64,000 bases of DNA, from the NCBI RefSeq assembly GCF_037948395.1, contig NZ_CP149940.1, forward strand, positions 186,001 through 250,000. Direction: 5' to 3'. This document shows positions 29,685-44,404 of the stretch, piece by piece (the first letter of the stretch is position 1; every line of letters begins with the position of its first letter). Under the pieces are notes generated by a model. That model worked only from the letters and a program-made list of their open reading frames with translations, was not told where the DNA came from and searched no databases. This stretch comes from Serratia nevei. Lineage in GTDB: Bacteria; Pseudomonadota; Gammaproteobacteria; Enterobacterales; Enterobacteriaceae. The translations under genes were made by a program, and so were the position numbers.

Positions 29685-30293
29685 ATGCTGTTTACCCCTC
29701 TGCTGACCGGTGCGCTGGAAACCTCGCTGAATAATCTGCTGTTTCGCGATCGCAGCATGAAAGCCGCTCGCCAACGCCTGGCGGGCAAGGTGCTGCGTAT
29801 CGAACTGGAAGAGCTGGCTTCACCGCTGGTGCTGGTGTTCAGCGAACTGCGCGTGGACGTGCTGGGGCAGTCTGAGGACAGCGCCGATTGCACCGTGCGC
29901 AGCCGCATTCCCGCCTTACTGAAGCTGCGCGATCGCCAGCAGTTGCCGGTGCTGATGCGCAGCGGCGAATTGACGGTGGAAGGCGATATTCAGGTGGTGC
30001 AACAGCTGGTTGGCCTGCTCGATCTGGCGGAGTGGGATCCGGCGGAGTGGCTGGCGCCCTATATCGGCGATATCGCCGCCCAGGGCATTACGCAGGCGCT
30101 GGGAAAAGGCGCCTCGCTGCTGAAAACCGGCTTTATGCGCCGGCAGCAGGACATGGCGGAGGCGTTGACGGAAGAGTGGCGTCTGGCACCGGGGCCGCTG
30201 GAAGTGGTGTGGTTCAACGAGGAAGTTGATGCACTCGCCCGCAGCGCGGAAGCGCTGTCTGCCCGCATGGACAAGTTGGAGGGCAAGCGATGA
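29685..30293 (+). CDS. ubiJ: Ubiquinone biosynthesis accessory factor UbiJ
   Basis: UbiJ carries an SCP2-type lipid-binding domain and, with UbiK, holds the soluble Ubi metabolon around its hydrophobic intermediates. It is 202 aa (201 in E. coli). The SCP2 domain covers about 15-115 ([20 protein letters not shown]). The C-terminal third is helical, ending in a short coiled coil ([15 protein letters not shown]). Two ATGs lie at 29679 and 29685. The second aligns with the E. coli start and gives the GAGGGA site better spacing. It overlaps ubiB by 4 bp. Confidence 0.95.
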   Translation: MLFTPLLTGALETSLNNLLFRDRSMKAARQRLAGKVLRIELEELASPLVLVFSELRVDVLGQSEDSADCTVRSRIPALLKLRDRQQLPVLMRSGELTVEGDIQVVQQLVGLLDLAEWDPAEWLAPYIGDIAAQGITQALGKGASLLKTGFMRRQQDMAEALTEEWRLAPGPLEVVWFNEEVDALARSAEALSARMDKLEGKR

Positions 30294-31921
30294 CCCCAGG
30301 CGAACTGCGCCGTTTGTATTTTATCGTCCGCGTTTTTCTCAGCTATGGGCTGGACGAACTGATCCCTAAAATGCGTTTGACGCTGCCGCTGCGCTTCGGC
30401 CGCCGGCTGCTGTTCTGGATGCCGAATCGGCACAAGGACAAGCCGCTGGGTGAACGCCTGCGGCTGGCGCTGCAGGAACTGGGGCCGGTCTGGATCAAGT
30501 TCGGCCAGATGATGTCGACCCGCCGCGATCTGTTTCCGCCGCAGATTGCCGATCAGCTGACTTTGTTGCAGGACCGGGTCGCGCCTTTCGACGGCGCGCT
30601 GGCGCGTAAACATATTGAACTGGCGATGGGCGGCCCGCTGGAAACCTGGTTCGACGATTTCGATCAGCAGCCGTTGGCCTCTGCTTCGATCGCGCAGGTG
30701 CATACCGCGCGGTTGAAAACCACCGGCCAGGAAGTGGTGCTGAAGGTGATCCGGCCGGATATCGGGCCGATCATCAAGGCCGACGTGCGCCTGATGTACC
30801 GTTTGGCCGGCTGGGTGCCGAAGCTGTTGCCGGACGGCCGCCGTCTGCGCCCGAGCGAAGTGGTGCGTGAGTACGAGAAAACCTTGCTGGACGAATTGAA
30901 CCTGCTGCGCGAAGCGGCCAACGCCATTCAGCTGCGCCGCAATTTCGACGGCAGCCCGATGCTGTACGTACCGGAAGTTTATTCTGACTACTGCCGTGAA
31001 AGCGTATTGGTGATGGAGCGCATCTACGGCATTCCAGTCTCGGATATCGCCACGCTGGAGCAGCAGGGCACCAACATGAAGCTGTTGGCGGAACGCGGCG
31101 TTCAGGTGTTCTTTACCCAGGTATTCCGCGACAGCTTCTTCCATGCGGACATGCATCCCGGTAATATTTTCGTCAGCTACGAACATCCGGAAGATCCTTG
31201 CTATATCGGCATCGACTGCGGCATCGTCGGCTCGCTGAACAAGGATGATAAACGCTACCTGGCGGAAAATTTCATCGCCTTCTTCAACCGTGATTACCGC
31301 AAGGTGGCGGAACTGCACGTCGACTCCGGTTGGGTGCCGCGCGACACTAATGTGGAAGACTTTGAATTCGCCATCCGCACCGTGTGCGAGCCGATTTTCG
31401 AGAAACCGCTGGCGGAGATTTCCTTCGGCAACGTGCTGCTGAACCTGTTCAACACCGCACGCCGCTTCAATATGGAAGTGCAGCCGCAGCTGGTGTTATT
31501 GCAGAAGACCTTGCTGTATGTTGAAGGACTGGGGCGCCAGCTCTACCCGCAGCTGGATTTGTGGACCACGGCCAAGCCGTTCCTTGAGAGCTGGCTGCGC
31601 GATCAGGTCGGCATCCCTGCCGTGGTGCGCGCGCTGAAAGAAAAAGCACCGTTCTGGGCGGAGAAGCTGCCGGAACTGCCCGAGCTGTTTTACGACAGCC
31701 TGCAGCAGCATAAACTGTTGCAACAAAGCGTTGATAAGCTGACCAACCAAATGCAGGCTCAGCGGGTTCGTCAGGGGCAGTCACGTTATTTGTTCGGCGT
31801 TGGCGCTACACTCTTGGTAAGCGGCACGCTGTTGCTGCTGGGGCAAATCGAGGTGTTTCCTGCCTGGATGATGGCCGCCGGCATCGTATGCTGGGTGATT
31901 GGCTGGAAGCGAACCACCTGA
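30290..31921 (+). CDS. ubiB: Ubiquinone biosynthesis atypical kinase/ATPase UbiB
   Basis: UbiB is needed for ubiquinone synthesis, probably as an ATPase that helps extract intermediates from the membrane. It is 543 aa (546 in E. coli). The family marker KxGQ occurs in [13 protein letters not shown] (about 65-77). The alanine-rich nucleotide loop is [10 protein letters not shown], and [11 protein letters not shown] and [10 protein letters not shown] supply the kinase-like catalytic and metal residues. Two C-terminal membrane helices lie near 500-540. Coupled to ubiJ (4-bp overlap). Confidence 0.98.
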   Translation: MTPGELRRLYFIVRVFLSYGLDELIPKMRLTLPLRFGRRLLFWMPNRHKDKPLGERLRLALQELGPVWIKFGQMMSTRRDLFPPQIADQLTLLQDRVAPFDGALARKHIELAMGGPLETWFDDFDQQPLASASIAQVHTARLKTTGQEVVLKVIRPDIGPIIKADVRLMYRLAGWVPKLLPDGRRLRPSEVVREYEKTLLDELNLLREAANAIQLRRNFDGSPMLYVPEVYSDYCRESVLVMERIYGIPVSDIATLEQQGTNMKLLAERGVQVFFTQVFRDSFFHADMHPGNIFVSYEHPEDPCYIGIDCGIVGSLNKDDKRYLAENFIAFFNRDYRKVAELHVDSGWVPRDTNVEDFEFAIRTVCEPIFEKPLAEISFGNVLLNLFNTARRFNMEVQPQLVLLQKTLLYVEGLGRQLYPQLDLWTTAKPFLESWLRDQVGIPAVVRALKEKAPFWAEKLPELPELFYDSLQQHKLLQQSVDKLTNQMQAQRVRQGQSRYLFGVGATLLVSGTLLLLGQIEVFPAWMMAAGIVCWVIGWKRTT

Positions 31922-31951
31922 TTTAATTCGTCACTCTGGTAAAGTCGGCCC

Positions 31952-31957
31952 TATAAT
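31952..31957 (+). promoter_or_regulatory. Likely -10 element for tatABC
   Basis: A perfect TATAAT lies 45 bp upstream of the tatA ATG in the 80-bp ubiB-tatA gap. A matching -35 is weak (TTCGTC at 31927, spacer 19). This would make tatABC separately transcribed from ubiEJB, as in E. coli. Confidence 0.45.
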
Positions 31958-32001
31958 GCGGGCTGGCTTTGAAAGACCCTTTAAAATTAGAGGTAATTAA
32001 A

Positions 32002-32265
32002 ATGGGCGGTATTAGTATTACGCAATTGTTGATCATCGCAGTGATCGTGGTGCTGCTGTTCGGTACCAAAAAACTGCGCACGCTGGGCTCCGATCTCGGC
32101 GCCTCGATCAAGGGCTTCAAGAAGGCGATCGGCGACGACACGCCGTCGACCCCCAACACGGCTGAGAAAAGCAGCCTGGATGACGCTGACTTCTCGGCCA
32201 AGCCTATTACCGATAAGCAGCCGGAAGTGAAACCGGAAGAGTCGAAGAACAAAGAGCAGGTATAA
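32002..32265 (+). CDS. tatA: Sec-independent protein translocase TatA
   Basis: TatA oligomers form the passage for folded, twin-arginine-signal proteins. It is 87 aa (89 in E. coli), with an N-terminal helix (about 4-20), the [20 protein letters not shown] hinge and amphipathic helix, and a polar tail. The start at 32002 ([10 protein letters not shown]) matches the family. An in-frame ATG 11 codons upstream would put charged residues ahead of the helix and is rejected. A TATAAT at 31952 probably starts its transcript. Confidence 0.98.
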   Translation: MGGISITQLLIIAVIVVLLFGTKKLRTLGSDLGASIKGFKKAIGDDTPSTPNTAEKSSLDDADFSAKPITDKQPEVKPEESKNKEQV

Positions 32266-32268
32266 ACC

Positions 32269-32838
32269 GTGTTTGACATTGGGTTTAGTGAGCTGCTGCT
32301 GGTGCTGGTGATCGGCCTGGTTGTTCTGGGGCCGGAACGGTTGCCGGTCGCGGTCAGAACGGTGTCGGGCTGGATCCGCGCGCTGCGCTCGCTGGCGGCC
32401 TCGGTGCAGCACGAACTGTCTCAGGAACTGAAGCTGCAGGAGCTGCAGGACAGCCTGAAAAAAGCGGAACAGGCCGGTTTGCAGAACCTGACGCCGGAGC
32501 TGAAGGCGTCAATGGATGAGCTGAAAGACGCGGCGGAATCATTGAAACGCACCTACCGGGGCGAGAAAGAAGAGCTGGCGAACACCATTCATAACCCGCA
32601 GGTCACCGATCCGGAAGCCTTGCACGACGGCGTGACGCCGGCGGAAGCGGCAACCAGCGCCAGCGCGCCCGCCGCCGTGCCAAAACCGGCAGCGGAGCCT
32701 GAGGCCGTCGCGCCTGTGTCACCGGCCGCGCCAGTGCCAGCGCAGCAGGCTAAAGCGCCGGTGGAAACCGCGCCGGCACCTGTCGAACCTGTTGCGGATA
32801 AAACCCCAGCGTCTCACCAACCTAGTGGCGATCGTTAA
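32269..32838 (+). CDS. tatB: Sec-independent protein translocase TatB
   Basis: TatB with TatC forms the receptor for twin-arginine signals. The 189-aa protein begins [26 protein letters not shown], the TatB signature with its conserved Glu and Gly-Pro hinge, followed by an amphipathic helix. The start is a GTG at 32269, three bases after the tatA stop, as in E. coli. The tail (about 120-189) is a low-complexity Pro/Ala/Val stretch, making the protein about 18 residues longer than E. coli TatB (171). Confidence 0.98.
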   Translation: MFDIGFSELLLVLVIGLVVLGPERLPVAVRTVSGWIRALRSLAASVQHELSQELKLQELQDSLKKAEQAGLQNLTPELKASMDELKDAAESLKRTYRGEKEELANTIHNPQVTDPEALHDGVTPAEAATSASAPAAVPKPAAEPEAVAPVSPAAPVPAQQAKAPVETAPAPVEPVADKTPASHQPSGDR

Positions 32839-32841
32839 TAC

Positions 32842-33612
32842 ATGGCTGTTGAAGATACCCAACCCCTTATCAGTCATCTGATAGAGCTGCGCAAGCGGCT
32901 GTTGAACTCGATTATTTGCGTGCTGGCGGTGTTCGTGGTGCTGGTATTTTTCGCCAACGACATCTACCAGCTGGTCTCTGCGCCGCTGCTCAAGCAGCTG
33001 CCGGCCGGGGCGAGCATGATCGCTACCGACGTGGCGTCACCGTTCTTTACGCCGATCAAGCTGACCATGATCGTCTCGGTGTTCGTCTCAGCGCCGATGA
33101 TTCTGTATCAGGTGTGGGCATTCATCGCACCGGCGCTGTACAAGCATGAACGCCGCCTGATGATGCCGCTGCTGGTGTCCAGCAGCCTGCTGTTCTACCT
33201 CGGCATGGCTTTCGCCTACTTCATCGTGTTCCCGCTGGCCTTCGGCTTCTTTGCCAAGACCGCGCCGATGGGGGTGACCATTGCGACCGACATTAAAAAC
33301 TACCTCGATTTCGTCATGGCGCTGTTTATGGCGTTTGGCGTCGCCTTCGAAGTGCCGGTCGCCATCATTCTGCTGTGCTGGAGCGGCGTCACCTCGCCGG
33401 AAGATCTGAAGAAGAAACGGCCGTATGTGTTGGTCGGCGCGTTTGTGGTCGGCATGCTGTTGACGCCGCCGGACGTGTTCTCGCAAACCCTGTTGGCAAT
33501 ACCGATGTATCTGCTGTTTGAAGTGGGGGTGTTCTTCGCTCGCTTCTATACCGGTAAACGTCGCCCGCAGGCGGAAGAAGAAGACGAGGGTGACGAACCC
33601 CCAGCACCCTGA
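32842..33612 (+). CDS. tatC: Sec-independent protein translocase TatC
   Basis: TatC recognises the twin-arginine motif. It is 256 aa (258 in E. coli), with six membrane helices. Landmarks are the N-terminal [13 protein letters not shown] (about 9-21), [10 protein letters not shown] with the first periplasmic loop, [16 protein letters not shown] and [11 protein letters not shown] containing the conserved Phe-Glu. The C-terminus is an acidic tail (EEEDEGDE). It starts three bases after tatB. Confidence 0.98.
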   Translation: MAVEDTQPLISHLIELRKRLLNSIICVLAVFVVLVFFANDIYQLVSAPLLKQLPAGASMIATDVASPFFTPIKLTMIVSVFVSAPMILYQVWAFIAPALYKHERRLMMPLLVSSSLLFYLGMAFAYFIVFPLAFGFFAKTAPMGVTIATDIKNYLDFVMALFMAFGVAFEVPVAIILLCWSGVTSPEDLKKKRPYVLVGAFVVGMLLTPPDVFSQTLLAIPMYLLFEVGVFFARFYTGKRRPQAEEEDEGDEPPAP

Positions 33613-33627
33613 TCCACATTGATTGCG

Positions 33628-33650
33628 AAGCCGCCCATTGGGCGGCTTTT
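33628..33650 (+). terminator. Terminator after tatC
   Basis: AAGCCGCCC-ATT-GGGCGGCTT followed by further T forms a 9-bp stem that ends 16 bp before the tatD start. It probably separates tatABC from tatD, though read-through is possible because no promoter is visible in between. Confidence 0.8.
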
Positions 33651-33665
33651 GCTTTGGAAAAAACC

Positions 33666-34448
33666 ATGTTTGATATCGGCGTTAATCTCACCAGCAGCCA
33701 ATTCGCCAAAGACCGCCAGGCGGTGGTGGAACGCGCCCGCGTTGCGGGCGTGACGGGGATGTTGATTACCGGCACCGATCTGGCGGAGAGCCGCGAGGCC
33801 GCCGAACTGGCGCAGCAACATGCGGGCTACGGTTGGTCTACCGCCGGCGTGCATCCGCACTACGCCAGCGGTTGGGATGAACACACCGCCGAGCAGATTT
33901 ATGCGTTGGCCGCGCGCCCTGAAGTGGCGGCGATCGGCGAATGCGGCCTGGATTTCAATCGCAACTTCTCGACGCCCGCGCAGCAGGAAGCGGCGTTCAC
34001 CGCGCAGCTGGCGCTGGCGGCGGAGTTGGCGCTGCCGGTGTTTCTCCACTGCCGCGACGCACACGCACGTTTTGCCGAGCTACTGACGCCGTGGTTGGAT
34101 AAACTGCCCGCGGCCGTGGTGCACTGCTTCACCGGCACCGCCGAAGAATTAACAAGCTGCCTGTCGCTGGGCCTGTCGATCGGGATTACCGGTTGGGTCT
34201 GCGACGAGCGGCGCGGCCTGGAATTGCGCGCCCTGTTGCCGCAGATCCCGGCCGAGCGTCTGTTGCTGGAAACGGACGCCCCTTATTTGTTGCCCCGGGA
34301 TTTACAACCTAAACCCGCATCTCGCCGCAACGAACCCTGTTTCCTGCCCCATATCGTGCATCAGGTCGCCGTCTGGCGACAGGAAGAGCCGCAATGGCTG
34401 GGGCAAAAAACCGATGAGAACGCCCGCCGGCTATTCCGGCTGGTTTGA
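33666..34448 (+). CDS. tatD: TatD family metal-dependent deoxyribonuclease
   Basis: TatD is a TIM-barrel metallo-DNase. Despite the name it is not part of the translocase. It is 260 aa, as in E. coli. Metal and active-site segments are present: [11 protein letters not shown] (normally DxHxH, here Asn for the first His as in TatD), [36 protein letters not shown] and [11 protein letters not shown]. The start at 33666 follows the family. It sits between a terminator and hemB. Confidence 0.96.
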   Translation: MFDIGVNLTSSQFAKDRQAVVERARVAGVTGMLITGTDLAESREAAELAQQHAGYGWSTAGVHPHYASGWDEHTAEQIYALAARPEVAAIGECGLDFNRNFSTPAQQEAAFTAQLALAAELALPVFLHCRDAHARFAELLTPWLDKLPAAVVHCFTGTAEELTSCLSLGLSIGITGWVCDERRGLELRALLPQIPAERLLLETDAPYLLPRDLQPKPASRRNEPCFLPHIVHQVAVWRQEEPQWLGQKTDENARRLFRLV

Positions 34449-34453
34449 GCTAG

Positions 34454-35485
<1,032 letters not shown>

Positions 35486-35502
35486 GCGCCAACTGAGCCA
35501 AC

Positions 35503-35527
35503 AAAAAGGCGCCTGAGGGCGCCTTTT
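35503..35527. terminator. Bidirectional terminator between hemB and rfaH
   Basis: AAAAA-GGCGCC-TGAG-GGCGCC-TTTT has A and T tracts on both sides of a 6-bp GC stem, so it works on both strands for the convergent hemB and rfaH. Confidence 0.88.
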
Positions 35528-35530
35528 GCA

Positions 35531-36019
35531 TTACATCTTCTGGAACTGTCGGTTGTCGATGCTTTGACTGACCTGTTTGTTGATCAGGTTCAGCAACAAC
35601 ATGGAACGCGCCTCGCCGTCCGGCTCGGTGTAGATCGCCTGCAGCCCTTCGAATACGCCGTCGACGATCAGAACGGTATCCCCCGGCTGCGGGGTTTCCG
35701 GATCGACATAGGTTTCGCTGGTGTGCGTGCGTAGCTCATCGATCACCTTGCTCGGGATCACGCTCGGCAACGCGCCGAAACGCACGAAGTGGCTGACGCC
35801 GCGGGTGGCGCTGATGGTGGTGGTGTGAATGCGCTCCGGGTCGAACTCCACAAACAGATAGTTGGGAAACAGGGGTTCGCTGACCGCGATGCGCTTGCCG
35901 CGCACGATCTTTTCCAGCGTGATGATCGGGCTGAGGCAATTTACCTGCTGCCGTTCCAGATGTTCCTGCGCTCGCAACAGCTGACCGCGTTTGCAATAAA
36001 GTAGATACCAGGATTCCAT
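35531..36019 (-). CDS. rfaH: Transcription antiterminator RfaH
   Basis: RfaH is a NusG paralogue recruited at ops sites to carry RNA polymerase through long operons for LPS, capsule and haemolysin. It is 162 aa, as in E. coli. The NGN domain (1-100) includes [32 protein letters not shown] and [10 protein letters not shown]. The C-terminal KOW domain (from about 112), which refolds from helix to barrel in E. coli, ends [13 protein letters not shown]. The start at 36019 (MESWYLL) is chosen over an in-frame ATG 13 codons upstream. Monocistronic and divergent from pepE. Confidence 0.97.
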   Translation of the reverse strand: MESWYLLYCKRGQLLRAQEHLERQQVNCLSPIITLEKIVRGKRIAVSEPLFPNYLFVEFDPERIHTTTISATRGVSHFVRFGALPSVIPSKVIDELRTHTSETYVDPETPQPGDTVLIVDGVFEGLQAIYTEPDGEARSMLLLNLINKQVSQSIDNRQFQKM

Positions 36020-36265
36020 AATTTCACATGCCTTTCTGCCAGCCGGTAAGCATATCAAAAGCTATTCCGGATACATAGTGATGCAAGTTTCAGCGTGTAA
36101 CATCACCTATCTCTATGAATATGCGGCTATTAGCGAGGGGTCACACACTTATCGATACGGCGCTGGTATAACAGAGGGCTGAAAATTTGTTACCGTCACA
36201 GTATGGCAAGGCGTTGCGCTACCGGCTGTGACGCTATTCATCGTTTTTGACCGAGGGGGAAAGAA

Positions 36266-36991
36266 ATGGAGCTGTTTCTGTTGAGCAACGGCAAGCTGTC
36301 TGGCGAAGCCGAGCTGCTGGGGTACGCCAAAAGCCAACTGCTGGCGATGATTGCGCGTCGCGGCATCAAATCCGCCGTCTTTATCCCTTACGCCCTGATC
36401 CGTTATGACTACGACCAGCGTGCGCAGGAGCTGGCGCAAACGCTGGGCATCGAAGTCACCAGTATCCACCACGCCGCTTCGCCGGCGGCGGCGATCGCGC
36501 AGGCGGAGTGTATTTTGGTCAGCGGCGGCAATACCTGGTTGCTGAACCAAATGCTGCACGAACAAGGCCTGATCGTGCCTATCCAGCGCGCGGTGCGCGA
36601 GCGTGAGGTGCCTTACGTCGGCTGGAGCGCCGGTTGCAACGTGGCTACGCCGAGCATTCGTACCACCAATGATATGCCGGTGCGCTGCAGCGTGGTGCTG
36701 CCAGCGCTGGGGCTGTTCCCGGTGCAGATCAACCCGCATTACATCGACGCGCATATCAGCGGCCACATGGGCGAAACCCGTGACGAGCGCCTGGCGGAGT
36801 TCTGCGCGGTCAACCCGAGTGAATCGGTGGTGGCGCTGCGTGAAGGCAGCCTGCTGCACGTTGAAGGCGATGCGCTGCGTTACTTCAGCGCTAACGGGCA
36901 GGGCTTCAAGGTGTTCCGCCACGGCGAGGAGACGCGCGAATATCAGGATACGCGTGCGCTGGCCACGCTGGTGCCGTTCAACTGCGGCTGA
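36266..36991 (+). CDS. pepE: Dipeptidase E (alpha-aspartyl dipeptidase)
   Basis: Peptidase E hydrolyses dipeptides with an N-terminal Asp. It is 241 aa, slightly longer than the enteric enzyme (229) by a C-terminal tail. The nucleophile elbow GWSAGCN has Ser121. The rest of the triad can be read as Asp136 and His158 by the one-residue offset from E. coli (Ser120, Asp135, His157). The gene is monocistronic with an AGGGGGAAAG ribosome site. In E. coli pepE is far from rfaH-ubiD. Here it is inserted between them. Confidence 0.94.
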   Translation: MELFLLSNGKLSGEAELLGYAKSQLLAMIARRGIKSAVFIPYALIRYDYDQRAQELAQTLGIEVTSIHHAASPAAAIAQAECILVSGGNTWLLNQMLHEQGLIVPIQRAVREREVPYVGWSAGCNVATPSIRTTNDMPVRCSVVLPALGLFPVQINPHYIDAHISGHMGETRDERLAEFCAVNPSESVVALREGSLLHVEGDALRYFSANGQGFKVFRHGEETREYQDTRALATLVPFNCG

Positions 36992-37077
36992 GGGCCACCC
37001 CGCAGCGGGCGGCGTTAACAAAATTGCAGCAACAACCGTGAAGAGGGCTTATAATGCCCTCCCCACTGGCCGTTATA

Positions 37078-38574
37078 ATGATCAGCATGAAATACCGTGA
37101 CTTACGCGATTTCCTCTCGTTGCTGGAGAAGAGAGGGGAACTAAAACGCATCAGCCAGCCGATCGATCCTTACCTGGAAATGACGGAGATTGCCGATCGC
37201 ACCCTGCGGGCGGGCGGCCCGGCATTGCTGTTTGAAAACCCGAAAGGCTACGACATGCCGGTGCTGTGCAACCTGTTCGGCACCGCCAATCGCGTGGCGA
37301 TGGGCATGGGGCAGGAAGACATCAGCGCGCTGCGCGAAGTCGGCAAACTGCTGGCGTTCCTCAAAGAGCCTGAGCCGCCGAAAGGCTTCCGCGATCTGTT
37401 CGACAAAATGCCGAAGTTCAAGCAGGTGCTGAACATGCCGACCAAGGTGCTGGGATCCGCGCCTTGTCAGGAGCAGGTATGGCAGGGTGAGGATGTCGAT
37501 CTGGGCCGTATTCCGGTGATGCACTGCTGGCCGGAAGACGCCGCGCCGCTGATTACCTGGGGGCTGACGGTGACCCGCGGCCCGCATAAAGAACGGCAAA
37601 ATCTCGGCATCTATCGCCAGCAGGTGCTGGGCAAGAACAAAGTGATCATGCGCTGGCTGTCGCATCGCGGCGGCGCGCTGGATTATCAGGAGTGGTGCCA
37701 GGCGCACCCCGGCGAGCGTTTCCCGGTCGCGGTAGCGCTGGGCGCCGATCCCGCCACCATCCTCGGTGCGGTCACGCCGGTGCCGGATACCTTGTCTGAA
37801 TACGCTTTTGCCGGGCTGCTGCGCGGCAATAAAACCGAAGTGGTCAAGTGCCTTTCCAACGATCTGGAAGTGCCCGCCAGCGCCGAAATCGTGCTGGAAG
37901 GCTATATCGAGCCGGGTGAAATGGCGCCGGAAGGCCCTTACGGCGACCACACCGGTTACTACAATGAAATCGACCAGTTCCCGGTGTTCACCGTCACCCA
38001 CATCACCCAGCGCCGCAACGCGATCTACCACTCGACCTATACCGGCCGCCCGCCGGATGAGCCGGCGATCCTGGGCGTGGCGCTGAATGAAGTGTTCGTG
38101 CCGATCCTGCAAAAACAGTTCCCGGAAATCGTCGATTTCTATCTGCCGCCGGAAGGGTGCTCGTACCGCCTGGCAGTAGTGACCATGAAAAAACAGTACG
38201 CCGGCCACGCTAAACGCGTGATGATGGGCGTCTGGTCGTTCCTGCGGCAGTTTATGTACACCAAATTTGTTATCGTCTGCGATGACGACGTCAATGCGCG
38301 CGACTGGAACGACGTGATTTGGGCGATCACCACACGAATGGATCCGGCAAGGGATACCGTTCTGGTGGAGAATACGCCGATCGACTATCTGGACTTCGCC
38401 TCGCCGGTTTCCGGCCTGGGTTCGAAGATGGGGCTGGACGCCACCAATAAATGGCCGGGTGAAACCGATCGCGAATGGGGCCGTCCGATTCAGATGGATG
38501 AAAAGGTACGTGCGCGCGTCGACGAAATCTGGGATGAGCTCGCAATCTTCAGTGACAGGGAACCGACGCTGTAG
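37078..38574 (+). CDS. ubiD: 4-hydroxy-3-polyprenylbenzoate decarboxylase
   Basis: UbiD decarboxylates the ubiquinone precursor 3-polyprenyl-4-hydroxybenzoate using prenylated FMN from UbiX. It is 498 aa (497 in E. coli). Conserved segments include [33 protein letters not shown] and [13 protein letters not shown] with the catalytic glutamate region. In-frame ATGs are at 37054, 37078 and 37087. The middle one ([12 protein letters not shown]) matches the family length. The first has the best ribosome site (GAGGG, spacing 6) but overlaps a TATAAT, so the start is uncertain by 8 residues. Followed by fre, as in E. coli. Confidence 0.96.
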   Translation: MISMKYRDLRDFLSLLEKRGELKRISQPIDPYLEMTEIADRTLRAGGPALLFENPKGYDMPVLCNLFGTANRVAMGMGQEDISALREVGKLLAFLKEPEPPKGFRDLFDKMPKFKQVLNMPTKVLGSAPCQEQVWQGEDVDLGRIPVMHCWPEDAAPLITWGLTVTRGPHKERQNLGIYRQQVLGKNKVIMRWLSHRGGALDYQEWCQAHPGERFPVAVALGADPATILGAVTPVPDTLSEYAFAGLLRGNKTEVVKCLSNDLEVPASAEIVLEGYIEPGEMAPEGPYGDHTGYYNEIDQFPVFTVTHITQRRNAIYHSTYTGRPPDEPAILGVALNEVFVPILQKQFPEIVDFYLPPEGCSYRLAVVTMKKQYAGHAKRVMMGVWSFLRQFMYTKFVIVCDDDVNARDWNDVIWAITTRMDPARDTVLVENTPIDYLDFASPVSGLGSKMGLDATNKWPGETDREWGRPIQMDEKVRARVDEIWDELAIFSDREPTL

Positions 38575-38624
38575 CGTCAGGCCCTGTTCTCAGCTTTGCA
38601 TTGATGACCCGACAGAGGGAACGC

Positions 38625-39326
38625 ATGACAATATTGAGCTGTAAAGTGACCTCGGTAGAGGCCATTACCGATACGGTTTATCGGGTACGTCTGGTGCCCG
38701 AGCAGCCGTTTTCTTTCAAGGCAGGGCAATATCTGATGGTGGTGATGGACGAGCGCGACAAGCGTCCGTTCTCGCTGGCATCTACCCCGACGCAGCAAGA
38801 TTATATCGAGCTGCACATCGGCGCTTCGGAGCTGAATCTATATGCCATGGCGGTGATGGATCGCATCCTGAAAGAGCAGGCGATCACCGTCGACGTGCCG
38901 CACGGCGACGCCTGGCTGCGGGAAGAGGGCAGCCGTCCGCTGGTGCTGATCGCCGGCGGCACCGGTTTCTCTTACGCGCGTTCAATCTTGTTGACCGCGT
39001 TGGAGCAGCAGCCCGATCGCGACATTTCGATCTACTGGGGCGGGCGTGAGCTGAAGCACCTGTACGATTTGAGCGAGCTGGAAGCGCTGTCGTTGCAGCA
39101 TCCGAATCTGAAGGTGATCCCGGTGGTCGAGCAGCCGGAAGCCGAATGGCGCGGCCGCAGCGGCACCGTGCTCAGCGCGGTGCTGCAGGATTTCGGCACG
39201 CTGGCGGAGCATGATATCTATATCGCCGGGCGTTTCGAGATGGCGAAAATCGCCCGTGAGCGTTTCTGCGCCGAGCGCGGCGCGCTGGAAGCGCATATGT
39301 TCGGCGACGCGTTTTCGTTTATCTGA
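38625..39326 (+). CDS. fre: NAD(P)H-flavin reductase
   Basis: Fre reduces free flavins with NAD(P)H, supplying reduced FMN and, in E. coli, ferric reduction and ribonucleotide reductase activation. In this context the reduced FMN could serve prenyl-FMN synthesis for UbiD, which is inference. It is 233 aa, as in E. coli. It has the flavin motif KRPFSLAS (about 46-53), the pyridine-nucleotide site [14 protein letters not shown] (about 109-122) and a C-terminal [10 protein letters not shown]. The start at 38625 has AGAGGGA upstream. Confidence 0.97.
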   Translation: MTILSCKVTSVEAITDTVYRVRLVPEQPFSFKAGQYLMVVMDERDKRPFSLASTPTQQDYIELHIGASELNLYAMAVMDRILKEQAITVDVPHGDAWLREEGSRPLVLIAGGTGFSYARSILLTALEQQPDRDISIYWGGRELKHLYDLSELEALSLQHPNLKVIPVVEQPEAEWRGRSGTVLSAVLQDFGTLAEHDIYIAGRFEMAKIARERFCAERGALEAHMFGDAFSFI

Positions 39327-39344
39327 CAGAGGCGATGCGCAGTG

Positions 39345-39375
39345 AACGGGGTGGCCGAGGGTCGCCCCGTTTTTA
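39345..39375 (+). terminator. Terminator of ubiD-fre
   Basis: AACGGGG pairs with CCCCGTT around a 13-base loop that itself has GC pairs, and is followed by five T. Confidence 0.75.
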
Positions 39376-39401
39376 TTTGGGCGCCGGCAAACTTCAGGCA
39401 T

Positions 39402-39426
39402 AAAAAACCCGCCCCTGACAGGCGGG
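39402..39426 (-). terminator. Terminator of fadBA
   Basis: Read on the minus strand, CCCGCC-TGTCAGG-GGCGGG is followed by six T. It lies 73 bp beyond the fadA stop. Confidence 0.85.
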
Positions 39427-39498
39427 AAGAACGGCAACTAAACTTGGCGGGATGCCGCGATTTGAAGTGGTGACGCGGTCATCCCAAGATAGACACAG

Positions 39499-42862
<3,364 letters not shown>

Positions 42863-42886
42863 GTCTATCTCCTGAATCAGCGTATG

Positions 42887-42903
42887 ATCTGGTATGACCA
42901 GAT
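42887..42903. promoter_or_regulatory. FadR operator of fadBA
   Basis: ATCTGGTATGACCAGAT is palindromic apart from its centre and matches the FadR consensus (CTGGTCNGACCAG) at all but one core position. It sits just upstream of the fadB start, where FadR represses fadBA in E. coli. No second copy was found in the 233-bp gap to the MFS gene. Confidence 0.88.
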
Positions 42904-43095
42904 GATGAGGAGTGTGGTTTTTATGTTAAAAATATGCAAATGAGAGATTGCATATTTGCTGGTCGGATCACATCTCGCCAAGTTAGTTTTTTGATTTAAA
43001 ACGAAGTTATATTTTATGTGCTATCGGCATTTGCTGGAGTCTGTCGGCCCTCATACACTTGCCTGCAGCGATTTAGCATTCAGACGAGGTAAGGC

Positions 43096-44292
43096 ATGAC
43101 TAAGGCGGCTTGTGTCAAACGCAGCGGCTTATGGAGTATTCCCGCCAGAACCATGACGCTGGCGTGTCTGTTGGTATTTATGGCGCAGATGGCGACGACC
43201 GTGTACCTGCCTTCGCTGCCGACGGTGATGCGCGAGTTGGCAATGAGCCGGCGCGCCACCGAGCTGTCCATTTCGATCTTCGTCATCGGCGCTGCCTTGC
43301 CGGTGCTGTTCTGGGGCGCGGCTGCCGATCGCTTTGGCCGCCGAGCGCCGCTGACGCTTTCCCTGCTGCTTTTCATTGGCTGCAGCGGGCTGTTGGCGCT
43401 GTGTAGCAACGGCGCCCAGCTGCTGGTGCTGCGCGCGCTGCAGGGTGTGGGCGCCGGTGGCGCGGCGATCATTGCACGCATCATCGTGCGGGATAACTGG
43501 AGCGGTGACGAGTTGGCGCGGCGGCTGTCGGTGCTCTCTATCGCTTTTATCACCGCGCTGGGCGGCGGTCAGTTCGTCGGCGGCCTGCTCAGCCAATATT
43601 CGCACTGGCAGATGGGCTTCGTCTTGATGGGTGCCACCGGTTTGGCCATTCTGGCGCTGATGGCGACGCTGCCACTGGAGGCGGGCCGCGATCGCGGGCC
43701 TCGCCCGGCGATGACGGCTACCTACTTCGCCATCCTGCAGCGGCCGGGATTTTTTTGGCCGGCCTGCGTCGGCGGGCTGGGTTTCGCCACCACGGTGACG
43801 TTGCAGGAGGTGAGCCCGTTCGTCATGCAACAGGGTTTTGGTCTCAACGTCACGGCGTTCGGCGCGCTGGGCTTGGTGATCGGCATCGCCTACTTTAGCG
43901 GCGCGTTGACGGTGAACCGTACGGTGGCGCGCGTCGGCGGGAAAAAACTGATGCAAACCGGCAGCGGCATCGTGGCCCTGGCGACGGTGGCGATCCTGAT
44001 ATTGTGGTGGAGCGGCATTCTGGCCGGCCTTTCCGGTATGGCGCTGTTCATCGCGCTGTATTGCCTGACTATTTTTGGCCAGGCGGTGTTGTTTCCCAAC
44101 AGCATGGCGATGGCGGTCAGCGACGCCAAAGAGTACGGTGCCTATGCGATGGCACTGTGTGGCTTTCTGCAGCAGTGTCTGGCGGGCGTCGCCGCGGCCG
44201 GCGCGGTGTTGTTGGAGCACCATGGCCTGTGGGCGCTGGCGATAGCGGTGCTCGGCCTGGCCGGTTGGCTAATGGTTAAACTGCGGATGTAA
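43096..44292 (+). CDS. MFS exporter of the Bcr/CflA-EmrD type
   Basis: A 398-aa, twelve-helix major facilitator of the DHA1 drug:H+ antiporter group. It has the loop 2-3 signature [13 protein letters not shown] (about 73-85), motif C-like segments in helix 5 ([15 protein letters not shown]), and [14 protein letters not shown] in the first loop, as in Bcr and EmrD. It is divergent from fadBA and stands alone. There is no equivalent at this position in E. coli. The substrate cannot be predicted. Confidence 0.9.
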   Translation: MTKAACVKRSGLWSIPARTMTLACLLVFMAQMATTVYLPSLPTVMRELAMSRRATELSISIFVIGAALPVLFWGAAADRFGRRAPLTLSLLLFIGCSGLLALCSNGAQLLVLRALQGVGAGGAAIIARIIVRDNWSGDELARRLSVLSIAFITALGGGQFVGGLLSQYSHWQMGFVLMGATGLAILALMATLPLEAGRDRGPRPAMTATYFAILQRPGFFWPACVGGLGFATTVTLQEVSPFVMQQGFGLNVTAFGALGLVIGIAYFSGALTVNRTVARVGGKKLMQTGSGIVALATVAILILWWSGILAGLSGMALFIALYCLTIFGQAVLFPNSMAMAVSDAKEYGAYAMALCGFLQQCLAGVAAAGAVLLEHHGLWALAIAVLGLAGWLMVKLRM

Positions 44293-44404
44293 CGGCATTT
44301 GCAGGGAATTGCGAGCTGCTCCGCATGCCCAACGCGATGAGGTTGGTGCGTCGGAGCGCTGTGTTAAGATGGCTTCTTTCGTGCTAAGGCATAAGGGTAC
44401 TGTG

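Noticed and set aside
27047..29908. A 953-codon minus-strand open frame across dedA, rmuC and ubiE
   Set aside because: It lies antisense to three conserved genes, has no recognisable domain or ribosome site, and its length is explained by the codon bias of GC-rich genes keeping the opposite strand open.
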